A stretch of 64,000 bases of DNA from Companilactobacillus zhachilii (GCF_003606365.2 NZ_CP031933.2:1488001-1552000); one strand, 5' to 3'; counted from the stretch's first letter, positions 54,407 to 64,000 are shown. The notes: generated from the sequence alone by a model not told the origin. Numbers and translations are program-made.

Positions 54407-55681
54407 CTAAATAAATTCAAAAGTGAAATCGAGAATTGTTACTGAATCGCCTGATTCAGCACCTGCGTCGATTAATGCATCTTCAATACCCATAGATTTA
54501 AGTTGTCTAGCAAAACGCATAATTCCATCTTGGTGATCCAAATTAGTTCTTTGAAGAAGTAATTCGACTTTGGCACCCTTGACAACGAAGTCATGTTCGC
54601 CTTCTTTTTCAATGGTAAATGCTTTAGCTTCTGGTTCATAATTGTATTCTTTAGTCTCATCAGTTTGAACATCAAAGTGAATTGGTTCAGCGTTAGATAA
54701 GACTTCACTAGTATGATTCATCAATGCTTTCACACCAGTGTGTTGAATACTAGAAATTGGGAAAATATCAGCATCGTCTGGTAATTTCTCTTTGAATTCA
54801 GCCATACGTTCATCAGAACCAGGAATATCCAATTTAGTTGGAACAATGACTTCAGGACGTTTCAAGACGTTTTCGTCATAGTTACCTAATTCTTTTCTAA
54901 TAGCTAAGTAGTCTTCGTATGGATCACGACCATTGTTAGGATCCATATCAACTAAGTGCAAAATAACTCGTGTGCGTTCAACGTGTCGTAAGAATTGAAT
55001 TCCCAAACCAACACCGTTGGATGCACCTTCAATCAAACCAGGTAAATCGGCAATAACAAAGTCACGGCCGTCATCTAGTCTAACCATACCTAAATTAGGT
55101 GACAAAGTTGTAAAGTGATATGCCGCAATTTTAGGTCTAGCTGAAGTTGCAACTGATAATAAGGTTGATTTACCCACAGATGGGAACCCAACCAAACCAA
55201 CATCAGCAATTAACTTCAATTCCAATTTAATACGTTTCTCTTGTCCAGGTTCACCATTTTCAGCTACTTCTGGAGCTTGATTCTTAGAATTAGCAAAGTG
55301 AATATTACCTCGTCCACCGTCGCCACCTTTAGCAACTACTAATTCTTGATTATTCTCAACTAAATCACCAATCAAACGACCAGTATCTTCATCATATACT
55401 GAAGTTCCTGTTGGAACTTTAATATAGACGGGATCAGCTTTGTGACCATACATCCCCTTGATTTGACCATTTTGACCAGGTTCAGCCTTGAAAATTCTCT
55501 TATATCTAAAGTCCATTAAGGTATTCATACCCTCATTTGCCTTTAAGATGATATCGCCACCGCGACCACCATCACCGCCGGAAGGTCCACCAAGTGGAAC
55601 ATATTTTTCATGACGAAAGGCCACAGCCCCGTCGCCACCCTTTCCGGATCTAACGGTGATTTTAACGTTATCTACAAACAT
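54407..55681 (-). CDS. obgE: GTPase Obg
   Basis: Obg is a ribosome-associated GTPase linking growth and stress. The protein is 424 residues from ATG 55681 (AAAGGGGGAT upstream; the frame to 55744 has no ribosome site). The glycine-rich Obg domain ([14 protein letters not shown]) is at 1-158, the G domain has [26 protein letters not shown] and the variant PTKLD, and the C-terminal OCT domain is at about 345-424. It is followed by oatA within 13 bp. Confidence 0.96.
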   Translation of the reverse strand: MFVDNVKITVRSGKGGDGAVAFRHEKYVPLGGPSGGDGGRGGDIILKANEGMNTLMDFRYKRIFKAEPGQNGQIKGMYGHKADPVYIKVPTGTSVYDEDTGRLIGDLVENNQELVVAKGGDGGRGNIHFANSKNQAPEVAENGEPGQEKRIKLELKLIADVGLVGFPSVGKSTLLSVATSARPKIAAYHFTTLSPNLGMVRLDDGRDFVIADLPGLIEGASNGVGLGIQFLRHVERTRVILHLVDMDPNNGRDPYEDYLAIRKELGNYDENVLKRPEVIVPTKLDIPGSDERMAEFKEKLPDDADIFPISSIQHTGVKALMNHTSEVLSNAEPIHFDVQTDETKEYNYEPEAKAFTIEKEGEHDFVVKGAKVELLLQRTNLDHQDGIMRFARQLKSMGIEDALIDAGAESGDSVTILDFTFEFI

Positions 55682-55832
55682 TAAAATCCCCCTTTCTAAA
55701 CTATAATTATCATTTCTAAATTTTAGCACAAAAACAGACTTCATAATACTTTGAACTCACATTCGTTGTCCAGTCTTTTATAAAAGTTTCGATATTTTTT
55801 GAATGTTTTTGACCGATTTTGAGATTTTATGA

Positions 55833-55861
55833 TTGATTTTGACTGAATATGGTTGTATTAT
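55833..55861 (+). promoter_or_regulatory. Promoter of fruRKA with possible operator repeats
   Basis: -35 TTGATT (55833-55838) and -10 TATTAT (55856-55861) are 17 bp apart. Upstream and within it the string GATTTTGA recurs (55815 and 55835 regions, with TTTTTGA at 55806), as short direct repeats of the kind bound by DeoR regulators. Confidence 0.5.
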
Positions 55862-55882
55862 ATCTCTTGTGAGGTGATGTAA

Positions 55883-56635
55883 GTGCTTACCGAAGAAAGA
55901 CAACAAATTATTTTAGAACAATTAAAATTACATAATATTGTCAAACTCCATGATTTAATTCCACTAACTGGTGCTTCCGAATCCACCTTGCGCCGTGATC
56001 TTCAAGATTTAGAAAATTGTCATAAATTATTAAGGATTCACGGTGGTGCTCAAAACGTTATTTCTTTACATGAAGAACCAGCACTTTCGCAAAAAGCTGC
56101 TGTTCATATTAATGAAAAGAAAATGATTGGTCAGACAGCCGCAAATTTTGTTCAGAATCACGAAGTAATCTTCCTTGACTCAGGGACAACGATTCAATTC
56201 ATGATTCCCTATTTAATAGAACACAACGACTTGTTAGTCATTACCAATAGTGTCGATAACGCTTCGATGCTGGCCGATTATAACGTCAGTACTTTTCTTC
56301 CTGGGGGGAAGTTAAAGTCATCTACCAAAGCTTTGGTTGGAGCTAATATCATTCAAACTTTGGAAAACTATCATTTTGATCGAGCTTTTCTAGGAACAAA
56401 CGGATTTTCAGTCGAAGCTGGTTATACAACACCAGATCCTGAAGAAGCCGCTATAAAGAGCTTAGCAATCGCTCAGTCAAATCAAGCTTATGTTCTTTCT
56501 GATAGTTCCAAGTTTTCGCAAGTGAGTTTTAGTCGCTTTGCGGCTTTAGAGGAAGTCCCACTAATTACGGATAAATTATCGGACAAGGAAATAAGTGTTT
56601 TAAGTAAACACACTAAGATAACGGAGGCTATTTAG
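55883..56635 (+). CDS. fruR: DeoR-family fructose operon regulator FruR
   Basis: The 250-residue repressor has an N-terminal winged HTH (RQQIILEQLKLHNIVKLHDL, ESTLRRDLQDLE) and a C-terminal sugar-phosphate-sensing domain (FLDSGTTIQFMIPYL, DRAFLGTNGFS, YVLSDSSKF). The start is GTG 55883 with GAGGTG upstream. It is probably relieved by fructose-1-phosphate. The stop is directly followed by the fruK start, so the operon is autoregulated. Confidence 0.93.
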   Translation: MLTEERQQIILEQLKLHNIVKLHDLIPLTGASESTLRRDLQDLENCHKLLRIHGGAQNVISLHEEPALSQKAAVHINEKKMIGQTAANFVQNHEVIFLDSGTTIQFMIPYLIEHNDLLVITNSVDNASMLADYNVSTFLPGGKLKSSTKALVGANIIQTLENYHFDRAFLGTNGFSVEAGYTTPDPEEAAIKSLAIAQSNQAYVLSDSSKFSQVSFSRFAALEEVPLITDKLSDKEISVLSKHTKITEAI

Positions 56636-57556
56636 TTGATTTATACAATTACAGTCAACCCTTCAATTGATTACGTTTTACAATTGGAGAATTTAAATAC
56701 TGGCGAAGTAAACAGAACATCAAGCGATGTTAAACTTCCTGGTGGAAAAGGTATTAATGTTTCACGAATTTTAAAGGCTTTAGATATTGATTCAACAGCT
56801 TTGGGATTTGTCGGTGGTGCTACTGGTTCCATGTTTGAAGAACTTCTTGCCCAACACGAATTAAAAACAGCTTTTACCAAAGTAAAAGAAGATACTCGTA
56901 TCAATGTCAAAATCAATGCTGTTGCTCAAAGTGAGGAAACTGAGATTAACGGTGCTGGCCCTGCTATTAGTACAGCCGAACGACAAACTTTTATGGACCA
57001 ATTAAGTAACATTGGTGATGGTGACATCGTTATCATGGCTGGAAGCCTTTGCAAAAACCTTGATGCTAAATTTTATTTAGATATTGCTCAAACGATTCAA
57101 AAACAAGGTGCTGAATTTGTAATTGATACTACCGGTCAAGCTTTGTTGGACACTTTGCCACTTCATCCGTTAGTTGTTAAACCTAATCACCATGAATTGG
57201 CTGACTTATTCAACGTTACCTTTAAGAATGAACAAGAAATCGTCACTTATGCTCGTAAGTTACTGGACCAAGGTGCTAAACATGCCTTAGTTTCAATGGC
57301 TGGTGACGGTGCCCTACTAGTTACTAAGGATAAGGCTTATAAAGCCAATGCTCCTAAAGGGACCGTTATTAATTCCGTTGGTGCTGGTGACTCCATGATT
57401 GCTGGTTTTGCTGGAACATTCATGGAAACAAAAGATCCAATCGAAAGCTTCCATATGGGTGCAGCTTGTGGATCAGCAACAGCCTTCAGTCAAGACATTG
57501 CCGTTAAGACAAAGATTGACGAAGTTTACAAAGAAATCTCTATTACAGAGCTCTAA
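56636..57556 (+). CDS. fruK: 1-phosphofructokinase
   Basis: FruK converts fructose-1-phosphate to fructose-1,6-bisphosphate. The 306-residue PfkB/ribokinase-family enzyme starts at TTG 56636 (GGAGG 8 bases upstream), immediately after fruR. It has TVNPSIDYV, GGKGINVSR, and the anion hole/base NSVGAGDSMIAGFAG with catalytic Asp. Confidence 0.95.
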   Translation: MIYTITVNPSIDYVLQLENLNTGEVNRTSSDVKLPGGKGINVSRILKALDIDSTALGFVGGATGSMFEELLAQHELKTAFTKVKEDTRINVKINAVAQSEETEINGAGPAISTAERQTFMDQLSNIGDGDIVIMAGSLCKNLDAKFYLDIAQTIQKQGAEFVIDTTGQALLDTLPLHPLVVKPNHHELADLFNVTFKNEQEIVTYARKLLDQGAKHALVSMAGDGALLVTKDKAYKANAPKGTVINSVGAGDSMIAGFAGTFMETKDPIESFHMGAACGSATAFSQDIAVKTKIDEVYKEISITEL

Positions 57557-57575
57557 TTGAGGGGGACTTTTAAAA

Positions 57576-59513
57576 ATGGATTTGAAACAATTACTATTAA
57601 AAGACGCCATGATTATGGACTTGAAAGCTACTACTAAAGAGGAAGCCATTGAAGAAATGGTTGATAAGTACTATCAAGTTGGTGTCATCGACGATAAAGA
57701 ATTATATAAAGCTGATATTTTAAAGCGTGAAGCTCAAACAAGTACTGGTATTGGTGACGGAATCGCCATGCCACATGCTCGTGATAAAGCGGTTAAACGT
57801 GCAACCGTACTTTTTGCCAAAAGTGCTAAAGGTATTGATTATCAATCACTTGATGGTCAACCTGCCTACCTATTCTTTATGATTGCTGCTCCAGATGGTG
57901 CTGACAATCTTCACTTGCAAGCATTAGCTGCATTGTCATCCTTATTAATTAATCCTGAACTTGTAAAGAACTTAAAAGCTGCTAAGACAGCTGATGAAGT
58001 TCAAACATTATTCGACAAAGCTATGCAAGAAAAAGAAGCTAAAGACAAGGCTGACGAAGAAAAACAAAAGGCACAAGAAGCCGCAGCCGAAAAAGCTGAT
58101 GCTGATGACAGCCAAAAGCCTTACGTCGTTGCTGTTACAGCCTGCCCTACTGGTATTGCCCACACATACATGGCTGAAGCTGCTCTAAAAGAACAAGCTG
58201 AAAAAATGGGTGTTGATATCAAAGTTGAAACCAATGGTTCCGAAGGTGTTAAGCACAAGTTAACTGCTAACGAAATTAAACGTGCCGCTGGTGTTATTGT
58301 TGCTGCTGATAAGAAAGTTGATATGCCAAGATTTGATGGCAAGCATCTTGTCAACCGTCCGGTTAGTGATGGTATTAACAAAGCCGAAGAATTGATCAAC
58401 TTAGCTGTTGAGCAAAAAGCTCCTGTCTTCCATGCCGAAGGTGGATCTGATGTCGCTGAAGAGTCAGAAGAAAAGAAATCACTTTGGTCAAAAATTTATG
58501 CCGATTTAATGAACGGTATTTCTAACATGCTTCCATTCGTTGTTGGTGGTGGTATTTTAATGGCCATTTCCTTCCTATTGGAAAACTCTGTTGGCGCTAA
58601 GTCACAATGGTTCTTGTTCTTCAATAACGTTGGTAACTATGCTTTCAGTTTCTTAATTCCTGTTCTAGCTGCATATATTGCCGTTTCAATCGGTGATCGT
58701 CCTGCCTTACTACCTGGTTTCGTTGGTGGTTACATGGCATCCCAAGCTACAGCTTCCGTTGTTAGTTCTAAGAGTCCGGCCGGATTTATCGGTGGTCTAC
58801 TTGCCGGTTTCATTGCCGGATGGGTTATCGTCTTCTTAAAGAAATGGCTCAAGAAATTGCCACATACTTTAGATGGTCTTAAAACTATCTTGATTTACCC
58901 AGTTTTAGGATTGCTACTAACCGGTGCAATCATGTACTTCATCGTTGATCCTGTTTTCGCCGTTGTTAACGCTGCTATTACTCACTTCCTAGAATCAATG
59001 GGTACAGGTAATGCCGTTATCTTAGGTACATTGCTCGGTGGTATGATGTCAATCGATATGGGTGGTCCTTTCAACAAGGCTGCTTATACATTCGCTATTG
59101 GTACATTTACAGCTACACAAGATGGTGCTTTGATGGCTGCCGTTATGGTCGGTGGTATGATTCCACCTCTAGCAATCGCTATTGCCACAACATTCTGGAA
59201 AGATAAGTTTACAGAACAAGAAAGACAAGCTGGTCTATCAAACTACATCTTAGGTCTATCATTTATCACAGAAGGTGCTATTCCATTTGCTGCCGGAGAT
59301 CCATTACACGTTATCGTTTCAAGTGTTATTGGTTCAGCCATTGGTGGTGGACTAACACAATTATGGAGCGTTAACGTCCCTGCTCCACACGGTGGTATCT
59401 TCGTTACACCACTAGCTAACAAACCATTACTTTACCTATTAGCCGTTGTTATCGGTGCAGTAATCTCAGGTGTTATCTATGGTGTTTGGAAACCTGCTAA
59501 GAAAAATAACTAA
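57576..59513 (+). CDS. fruA: PTS fructose-specific EIIABC component
   Basis: The 645-residue protein imports fructose and phosphorylates it at C1. EIIA comes first (about 1-150, active His in AMPHARDKA), then a Lys/Glu/Ala linker, EIIB (about 183-285, active Cys in TACPTGIAHTYM), and EIIC (about 305-645) with about nine helices and motifs MLPFVVGGGI and GGMMSIDMGGPFNKAAY. It follows fruK by 19 bp and is closed by a terminator. Confidence 0.95.
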   Translation: MDLKQLLLKDAMIMDLKATTKEEAIEEMVDKYYQVGVIDDKELYKADILKREAQTSTGIGDGIAMPHARDKAVKRATVLFAKSAKGIDYQSLDGQPAYLFFMIAAPDGADNLHLQALAALSSLLINPELVKNLKAAKTADEVQTLFDKAMQEKEAKDKADEEKQKAQEAAAEKADADDSQKPYVVAVTACPTGIAHTYMAEAALKEQAEKMGVDIKVETNGSEGVKHKLTANEIKRAAGVIVAADKKVDMPRFDGKHLVNRPVSDGINKAEELINLAVEQKAPVFHAEGGSDVAEESEEKKSLWSKIYADLMNGISNMLPFVVGGGILMAISFLLENSVGAKSQWFLFFNNVGNYAFSFLIPVLAAYIAVSIGDRPALLPGFVGGYMASQATASVVSSKSPAGFIGGLLAGFIAGWVIVFLKKWLKKLPHTLDGLKTILIYPVLGLLLTGAIMYFIVDPVFAVVNAAITHFLESMGTGNAVILGTLLGGMMSIDMGGPFNKAAYTFAIGTFTATQDGALMAAVMVGGMIPPLAIAIATTFWKDKFTEQERQAGLSNYILGLSFITEGAIPFAAGDPLHVIVSSVIGSAIGGGLTQLWSVNVPAPHGGIFVTPLANKPLLYLLAVVIGAVISGVIYGVWKPAKKNN

Positions 59514-59524
59514 TTAAAATAACA

Positions 59525-59564
59525 CGAAAACACCCGATTCTTTTAAGATTCGGGTGTTTTTTAT
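59525..59564 (+). terminator. Terminator of the fru operon
   Basis: AAAACACCCGAATC-type stem (AACACCCGA with TCGGGTGTT), followed by TTTTT. It is placed 14 bp after the fruA stop. Confidence 0.85.
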
Positions 59565-59596
59565 TGTCTTAATAATTAAGTATATTCAAAAAAAAA

Positions 59597-59644
59597 CGAA
59601 TATCTTAGCCTTAGTATAAATCCAGAAAAGGCATCTAGTCCTTT
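59597..59644. repeat. CTAGAT hairpin module, copy 3 (degenerate)
   Basis: ATATCTTAGCC...TATAAATCCAGAAAAGG-like sequence ends GCATCTAGTCCTTT. It is recognisable by alignment with 12816-12871 and 27524-27584, but the stem is eroded. Confidence 0.55.
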
Positions 59645-59725
59645 ACTCATATTCAATTTCAAATAATGCGTAATCCCTTTATCGAATCAATTAATTATAC
59701 CGTATAAAAAACAACGAATATATTA

Positions 59726-59900
59726 ATCTCTGGGTGCAAGAAATGTTGGCAGCAGTGACGGTGGCGTTATGGCTTTAGCCATTACACCACGGGACGAGTT
59801 TTGAAATTCGCGTACTTTGCGAAGTTCAAAATCGAGACTTGAGACCGCACTTTGGCTCAAGTCGGTCCCCACAGCGCCAACATTTCTTGCACCCAGAGAC
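59726..59900 (-). repeat. Cloverleaf repeat copy G (type 1 outer stem)
   Basis: Outer arms TCTCTGGGTGCAAGAAATGT and its perfect complement in reverse orientation. Hairpin I is GACTTGAG/CTCAAGTC with the long loop, hairpin II TTTTGAACTTCGC, hairpin III AATGGC/GCCATA. It is nearest to copy A. Confidence 0.85.
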
Positions 59901-59906
59901 GGCAAT

Positions 59907-60341
59907 CTACATCATATTTTGTTCATCTCGGCAATAGCTAAAATATAAATCCAGCATAATTGATTTATTGTGTGTTGAAATATCATTTAAAGTCTGAATG
60001 GCAGTTGCTACCATCAAATCATCGTCTAATCCTTCATCTGAATGATAGTATTCTGTTTGAATTCCAATTGATTCATCAAACCAATCACCCATTCTAATAA
60101 CGAATTTATAAAAATCATTATCGTCATTTTCATTAAGATAATTAATTTGCAAATCATTAAAGCAATCTGCTAACGATATAACCTCCGAATATTTTAAATT
60201 GTTGACAAACTTGGAGACATTTTTAGTTGCTCTAGCCTCCGTCAACGCTTTTAATTCAATGCCAGTAGCCTGTTGGATCTCCGACGTTGTAATTGAATCA
60301 TCTTTTAGTAATTCAATTGCTCGATCAATATCAGTTAACAT
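59907..60341 (-). CDS. Conserved hypothetical protein, 144 residues
   Basis: A small acidic, soluble protein. The N-terminus (IDRAIELLKDDSITTSEIQQATGIELKALTEAR) looks like a helix-turn-helix of the type used by phage-like and plasmid-like regulators. The rest is helical (SKFVNNLKYSEVISLADCF; YKFVIRMGDWFDESIG). ATG 60341 follows a modest ribosome site. It is a single gene beside cloverleaf copy G. I do not recognise the family. Confidence 0.65.
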   Translation of the reverse strand: MLTDIDRAIELLKDDSITTSEIQQATGIELKALTEARATKNVSKFVNNLKYSEVISLADCFNDLQINYLNENDDNDFYKFVIRMGDWFDESIGIQTEYYHSDEGLDDDLMVATAIQTLNDISTHNKSIMLDLYFSYCRDEQNMM

Positions 60342-60477
60342 AGTAACTACCTCGCTTTTCGTGAAGCTATACTTTGTTGCTAACCCTATTTTAAAACAAA
60401 AGCTTTTTTTCTGTCGCCTATTAGCCTCAGTTTTAAGTTAATTTAACGTAAAGATTCCTTTACGTTGTGTCCAGTTC

Positions 60478-60532
60478 TAAAAATAGCCATAAGCAATATT
60501 AATTTTCAAATCAACATTACCTATGACTATTA
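60478..60532 (-). terminator. Terminator of the EIIC gene
   Basis: AATAGTCATA pairs with TATGGCTATT across a loop of about 30 bases on the minus strand, followed by TTTAG. The long loop makes it a modest terminator. Confidence 0.5.
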
Positions 60533-60551
60533 CTAATAAGTTTTTAATTTG

Positions 60552-61919
60552 TTACTTTTGTTTATTTAAAAGATAAGCATCATTACGTCGCTTCATGCGT
60601 TTAGTATACCAATAAAATAGTAGTAAATAAGCTAAAATGCAAAGAATGGTTATCAAGATAAACCGCATATCACCAGACGATGACTTACCAATCATAATCG
60701 CCAACAACTGCTCAATTGGCCCTTCTTTGGTAGCTGAACCAATCATTCCGATATTGGCACTATTATCTAATAAAATATTCTTAAACATTGATGTCATAAA
60801 TGGAGCTGTCAATGTAGCTGAGTAAAGAAAGATTGGTATCTCGACAATTCCAATTACAATCATTCTCATAATCTTACCCCGAGTAACAACTAGTAACGAA
60901 GGCGTAATCCCCATCGCTATCAGGCCACCTAAAGGTATGATTTTATTACCAGGTAATAAAAATGCTTCAATAATTAAACAAGGGGCCAAAATATTAGCCA
61001 CAGACCAAACTTCGGGACGACTGGACAGAAAAGCCCAATCCAAACCGATAAAGTGGATGTCTGTTCCCACTAATTGGTTAAGTTTATTAGTAATAACTTG
61101 AATGATTGGATCTAATGCTGATGTCAGCCAAGAACCAACGACATTGAACAATTCTACGAATGCTCCTAAGAGTAATCCTAAAGTAAAAATATCTTTGACC
61201 GGAATTTGACCAAATAAGCCAATCAAAACTCCCACAAAGAATCCTGTAGCAAATTTTGAACTCCAGAATCCAACTGCTTTGTTAAATTTAGCTGAATTGA
61301 GGTTTACGTTATCAATCTTAGGTACCAACAATGTACAAAGATCATTTAGTACCATTACAATCGGATTCATTAAATAATTCATGTGAGTTGATGTCATGGG
61401 ACTACCATCACTATTCATCAGATCATTAAACGTCGGCTTCATTAAATCGGAATTAATGAACTTTAAAATTCCCAAAGCAATGACAAAAATTAAACTAACG
61501 AAGAAATTAGCTCCCATATAAACTGCTAATAATCCGACAAATGACAGATGCCATATATCAAAAACATCAACATCTAAGGTTTGGGTCCAGTGATAACGGA
61601 GCAAAATCAAGTTCACTATTATCATTACTAGCAAAATCAACAAGTTATAAGCCGAACTCCAAGTAATAATTGCTGCCGGCGTCCATCCCAAGTCAATGAT
61701 ATTCAATGACTTAGTGGTTTGTTGTATCAATTGCTCGATATCAGGATTATACGTCTGCATTAATAAAACAACTAGTGACGTTGTTGCCATAATCGCAATA
61801 AGAAATTTAACAACGCTTTCTACCATTTTAGTAACTTTTAGTTTTCCATAAATCATCAGAGCTACCAAAATTAGACAGACAATCACGAGTCCATTAGCAT
61901 AATTTAAAATATTTAGCAA
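60552..61919 (-). CDS. PTS EIIC component, galactitol (Gat/Sgc) family, orphan
   Basis: The integral membrane protein is 455 residues from TTG 61919 with GGGGGGAA upstream; a TTG at 61940 extends it by 7 residues but lies across the ribosome site. About 11 helices are predicted. The GatC-like segments are LGAFVELFNVVGSWLTSALDP and LPGNKIIPLGGLIAMG. No EIIA or EIIB for it is adjacent; they may be encoded elsewhere. The sugar cannot be inferred. Confidence 0.82.
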   Translation of the reverse strand: MLNILNYANGLVIVCLILVALMIYGKLKVTKMVESVVKFLIAIMATTSLVVLLMQTYNPDIEQLIQQTTKSLNIIDLGWTPAAIITWSSAYNLLILLVMIIVNLILLRYHWTQTLDVDVFDIWHLSFVGLLAVYMGANFFVSLIFVIALGILKFINSDLMKPTFNDLMNSDGSPMTSTHMNYLMNPIVMVLNDLCTLLVPKIDNVNLNSAKFNKAVGFWSSKFATGFFVGVLIGLFGQIPVKDIFTLGLLLGAFVELFNVVGSWLTSALDPIIQVITNKLNQLVGTDIHFIGLDWAFLSSRPEVWSVANILAPCLIIEAFLLPGNKIIPLGGLIAMGITPSLLVVTRGKIMRMIVIGIVEIPIFLYSATLTAPFMTSMFKNILLDNSANIGMIGSATKEGPIEQLLAIMIGKSSSGDMRFILITILCILAYLLLFYWYTKRMKRRNDAYLLNKQK

Positions 61920-61996
61920 AATACGTTCCCCCCAGAACAAAAGACTAAGAAAATATCTTCCTTAGCCTTTTAATATTTATATTTTACAATATGTCA

Positions 61997-62836
61997 TTAT
62001 TTATTTTGATTGTGTTCTTTAAGATAATCTTGAGCCCACTTCATATATTTAGCATCTTCAGCAGCATCTTGTGATGTCAAAATCTTAGGACCATCAGCTG
62101 TTATAGCTAAAGTATGTTCATATTGAGCTGACCATGAACCATCGGCACTGGCATAATAAATCCAGTCATCATTAGGGTCCTTGAGTGAACGGTCAACAAT
62201 CTCCCAAGTACCTTCGTTAATCATTGGTTCAATTGTAATCGTCATCCCATTCTTCAAACGCAAGCCCTTGCCAGGTTCACCGTAGTGCAATACATCTGGC
62301 TCTTCATGCATTGTAGGTCCAATTCCATGTCCACAAAGATCACGAACATCACCGTAGCCATGTTCATCTTCAGTAAAGTGTTGAATTGCATAACCGATAT
62401 CACCTAAACGATTACCCTCAACACTTTGGGCAATTCCTAAGTAAAGTGACTTCTTAGTTACTTCCATCAAATCAGAAGTTTCTTGAGTAACTGAACCTAC
62501 CGCATAACTCCAGCAAGAATCACTTTCATAGCCCTTGTAATTTACGGTCATATCAACTTTAACAATGTCACCTTCTTGCAAAATCAAGTCCTTACGAGGA
62601 GTACCATGAGCAACTTCATCGTTAACATCAACACATGTGGCATATTTGTAACCCTCAAAACCTTTTTCAGAAGGAGTTGCTCCGTGACTAACAATGTAGT
62701 CATTAGCAAACTCTTCAATTGAATAAGCGGAAATACCTGGTTTAATCATATCGCGCAAGCCCAAGTGGACTCCTGCCAAAATTTTACCAGATTCACGCAT
62801 TCCTTCAATTTCTCGTTCTGATTTTAATGTAATCAT
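61997..62836 (-). CDS. map: Methionine aminopeptidase, type I
   Basis: This metalloenzyme removes the initiator Met. The protein is 279 residues from ATG 62836 (GGGGGAAATT upstream). Metal ligands are in KVDMTVNYKG (Asp), DSCWSYAVG, CGHGIGPTMHEEP (His) and ITIEPMI (Glu). It is 18 bp after uvrC. An upstream in-frame Met (62854) overlaps the uvrC stop and is less likely. Confidence 0.95.
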   Translation of the reverse strand: MITLKSEREIEGMRESGKILAGVHLGLRDMIKPGISAYSIEEFANDYIVSHGATPSEKGFEGYKYATCVDVNDEVAHGTPRKDLILQEGDIVKVDMTVNYKGYESDSCWSYAVGSVTQETSDLMEVTKKSLYLGIAQSVEGNRLGDIGYAIQHFTEDEHGYGDVRDLCGHGIGPTMHEEPDVLHYGEPGKGLRLKNGMTITIEPMINEGTWEIVDRSLKDPNDDWIYYASADGSWSAQYEHTLAITADGPKILTSQDAAEDAKYMKWAQDYLKEHNQNK

Positions 62837-62854
62837 ATAATAAATTTCCCCCAA

Positions 62855-64000
62855 TTATCCTTTATGATATTTTTTATGAAAATCGGTACTTGCTAAAGTA
62901 ATTTTTATTGTCTGTGCAGTAGTTTTAGGAATTCCCAATTCAGTCAATTGATCAATTGTGGCCTCTTTCATCTTCTTAACCGAACCAAATTTCTTTAACA
63001 ATTTCGTTCTTGTTTTAGGACCAACACCTTGAATGTTATCTAAACGCGATGATAAGGCATTCTTGCTACGAGTTTTACGTTGGAAAGTAATGGCAAAGCG
63101 GTGAACTTCATCTTGAATTCTCTGTAACAAATAAAAGCCCTGACTCTTCCGATCCAACGATACATCTTGACCATCCTCACCAAAAATCAAATGCGAGGTA
63201 TTATGATGATCATCTTTGACCATCCCAGCTACTGGAATATTAATTCCTAATTCATTTTGCAAGACATCCATAACAGCACGTAATTCAATGATACCACCAT
63301 CCATCAAGATTAAATCTGGTAAAGAGTCATTTTCCTTAATTAATCTTGAATATCGCCGATAAATCACTTCTCTAGTATTGGCAGCTTCATCCGCACCTGA
63401 TTGATGTTCGACTTCACCTTTAATTTTGTATTTTCGATAACCACTCTTTTCAGGACGACCATCCTTAAACATAACCATCGCAGAAACTGGATTCGTTCCT
63501 TGAATATGCGAGTGGTCAAATGATTCAATAATATGTCCATAAGGCAAGTTGAGCGCCTCAAAAATTTGTTGTTGGGCACCATAAGTCTGGCGATTATCTA
63601 ATTCCATCAAACGGAACTTTTCTTGTAGAACCAACTTAGAATTTTCAGCCGCCATATCCATTAGATCTCGCTTTTGACCACGTTGCGGCGTTCTAAATGG
63701 GATATTCAATACTTGTGATAATGTATCTTTATCCAAATTGTCGGGTACTAAAATTTCCTTTGGCAAGACTTGGTTGCGACGATTGTAAAATTGTAAGATA
63801 AAGGTCGATAACTCTTCCTCAGGAGTATTGATACATGCGAAAACTTTCTTTTCCCGTTTCATCAAACGTGCTTGACGAATAAAGAAGATCTGTATTGATA
63901 TCCAACCCTTTTCAACGTAATAATTAAAAATATCACGCGGTGTACTGTCATTTGAAATAATCTTTTGTTTTTCAACCGTTGTTTCAATATATTTAATTTG
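62855..64000 (-). CDS. uvrC: Excinuclease ABC subunit C (partial, 5' end outside window)
   Basis: UvrC makes both incisions in nucleotide excision repair. The frame is open to the right edge (last visible residues KYIETTVEKQKIISND), so the GIY-YIG domain lies outside. Present are the UvrC-type endonuclease domain (IESFDHSHIQGTNPVSAMV, about residues 120-260 of this part, with DLILMDGG) and the C-terminal tandem helix-hairpin-helix (LDNIQGVGPKTRTKLLKKF). It ends HKKYHKG, 18 bp before map. Confidence 0.95.
   Translation of the reverse strand, partial: QIKYIETTVEKQKIISNDSTPRDIFNYYVEKGWISIQIFFIRQARLMKREKKVFACINTPEEELSTFILQFYNRRNQVLPKEILVPDNLDKDTLSQVLNIPFRTPQRGQKRDLMDMAAENSKLVLQEKFRLMELDNRQTYGAQQQIFEALNLPYGHIIESFDHSHIQGTNPVSAMVMFKDGRPEKSGYRKYKIKGEVEHQSGADEAANTREVIYRRYSRLIKENDSLPDLILMDGGIIELRAVMDVLQNELGINIPVAGMVKDDHHNTSHLIFGEDGQDVSLDRKSQGFYLLQRIQDEVHRFAITFQRKTRSKNALSSRLDNIQGVGPKTRTKLLKKFGSVKKMKEATIDQLTELGIPKTTAQTIKITLASTDFHKKYHKG

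Larger units (their letters stand above)
59565..59906. other. Convergent intergenic block, 342 bp, with a composite repeat
   Basis: After the fru terminator lie a degenerate CTAGAT hairpin module (59597-59644), a spacer sharing CATATTCAATTTCAAATAATG with the other composites, and cloverleaf copy G (59726-59900). The 60-residue frame here equals that in copy A because the repeats are alike; it is not a gene. Confidence 0.7.

Overview
The window comes from a low-GC Gram-positive bacterium of the Lactobacillaceae. The gene order, protein sequences, AAAGGAGG-type ribosome sites, T-box and FMN riboswitches, catabolite-response sites and DeoR-type fructose operon all fit. I would guess a Companilactobacillus-like species, but that is inference. 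Most of it is ordinary chromosome, largely on the minus strand, with no rRNA, tRNA, CRISPR array, prophage or transposase seen.

Layout. 1-1280: tail of a plus-strand gene, a terminator, and a lone gene with a nuclease-like N-terminus. 1289-9815: minus-strand housekeeping run rbgA-rnhB-dprA-topA-xerC-hslV-hslU-aldose epimerase. 9839-12407: YozE-like, YpmS-like, SGNH lipase, DegV. 13150-19216: hemolysin III, dfrA-thyA, an ABC-F ATPase, a 57-codon gene, a conserved unknown and cca. 19989-24872: an ABC importer of glycerol-phosphate type (ugpBAEC-like) with a phosphodiesterase; its binding-protein gene is frameshifted. 25185-27076: a Tyr-type T-box controlling a 37-codon ORF and an NhaC antiporter. 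27859-33686: ypiA, hup, der, cmk, a LysM protein and ribU behind an FMN riboswitch. 34043-38231: cvfB-xerD-ribT-scpA-scpB-rluB. 38598-41531: a Zn alcohol dehydrogenase, a small secreted protein and a GalT-like HIT protein. 41986-48508: pfkA-pyk, dnaE and a DUF2929 gene. 49320-55681: a lipoprotein, rpmF (zinc-free type) and the run obgE-oatA (frameshifted)-rnz-SDR-lapA. 55883-59513: fruRKA. 59907-64000: an unknown, an orphan EIIC, map and partial uvrC.

The most unusual content is in the long intergenic gaps. Seven copies of a roughly 170-180 bp element occur at 12592, 27169, 27670, 41720, 48552, 49082 and 59726. Each has a long outer inverted repeat enclosing three hairpins, a cloverleaf-like four-way junction. 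Stem bases change in pairs between copies, while certain loops and mismatches stay constant, which indicates selection on folded RNA or single-stranded DNA. Two outer-stem types share one core. Three copies also travel with a second hairpin module, giving composite units of about 340 bp that recall pneumococcal BOX elements. No protein partner is visible. I regard this as the best candidate for an undescribed system here.

A second notable point is that both broken genes (the ugpB-like lipoprotein and oatA) carry a one-base loss in a run of four G where five would restore the frame. This is either an assembly artefact or slippage at surface-related genes.
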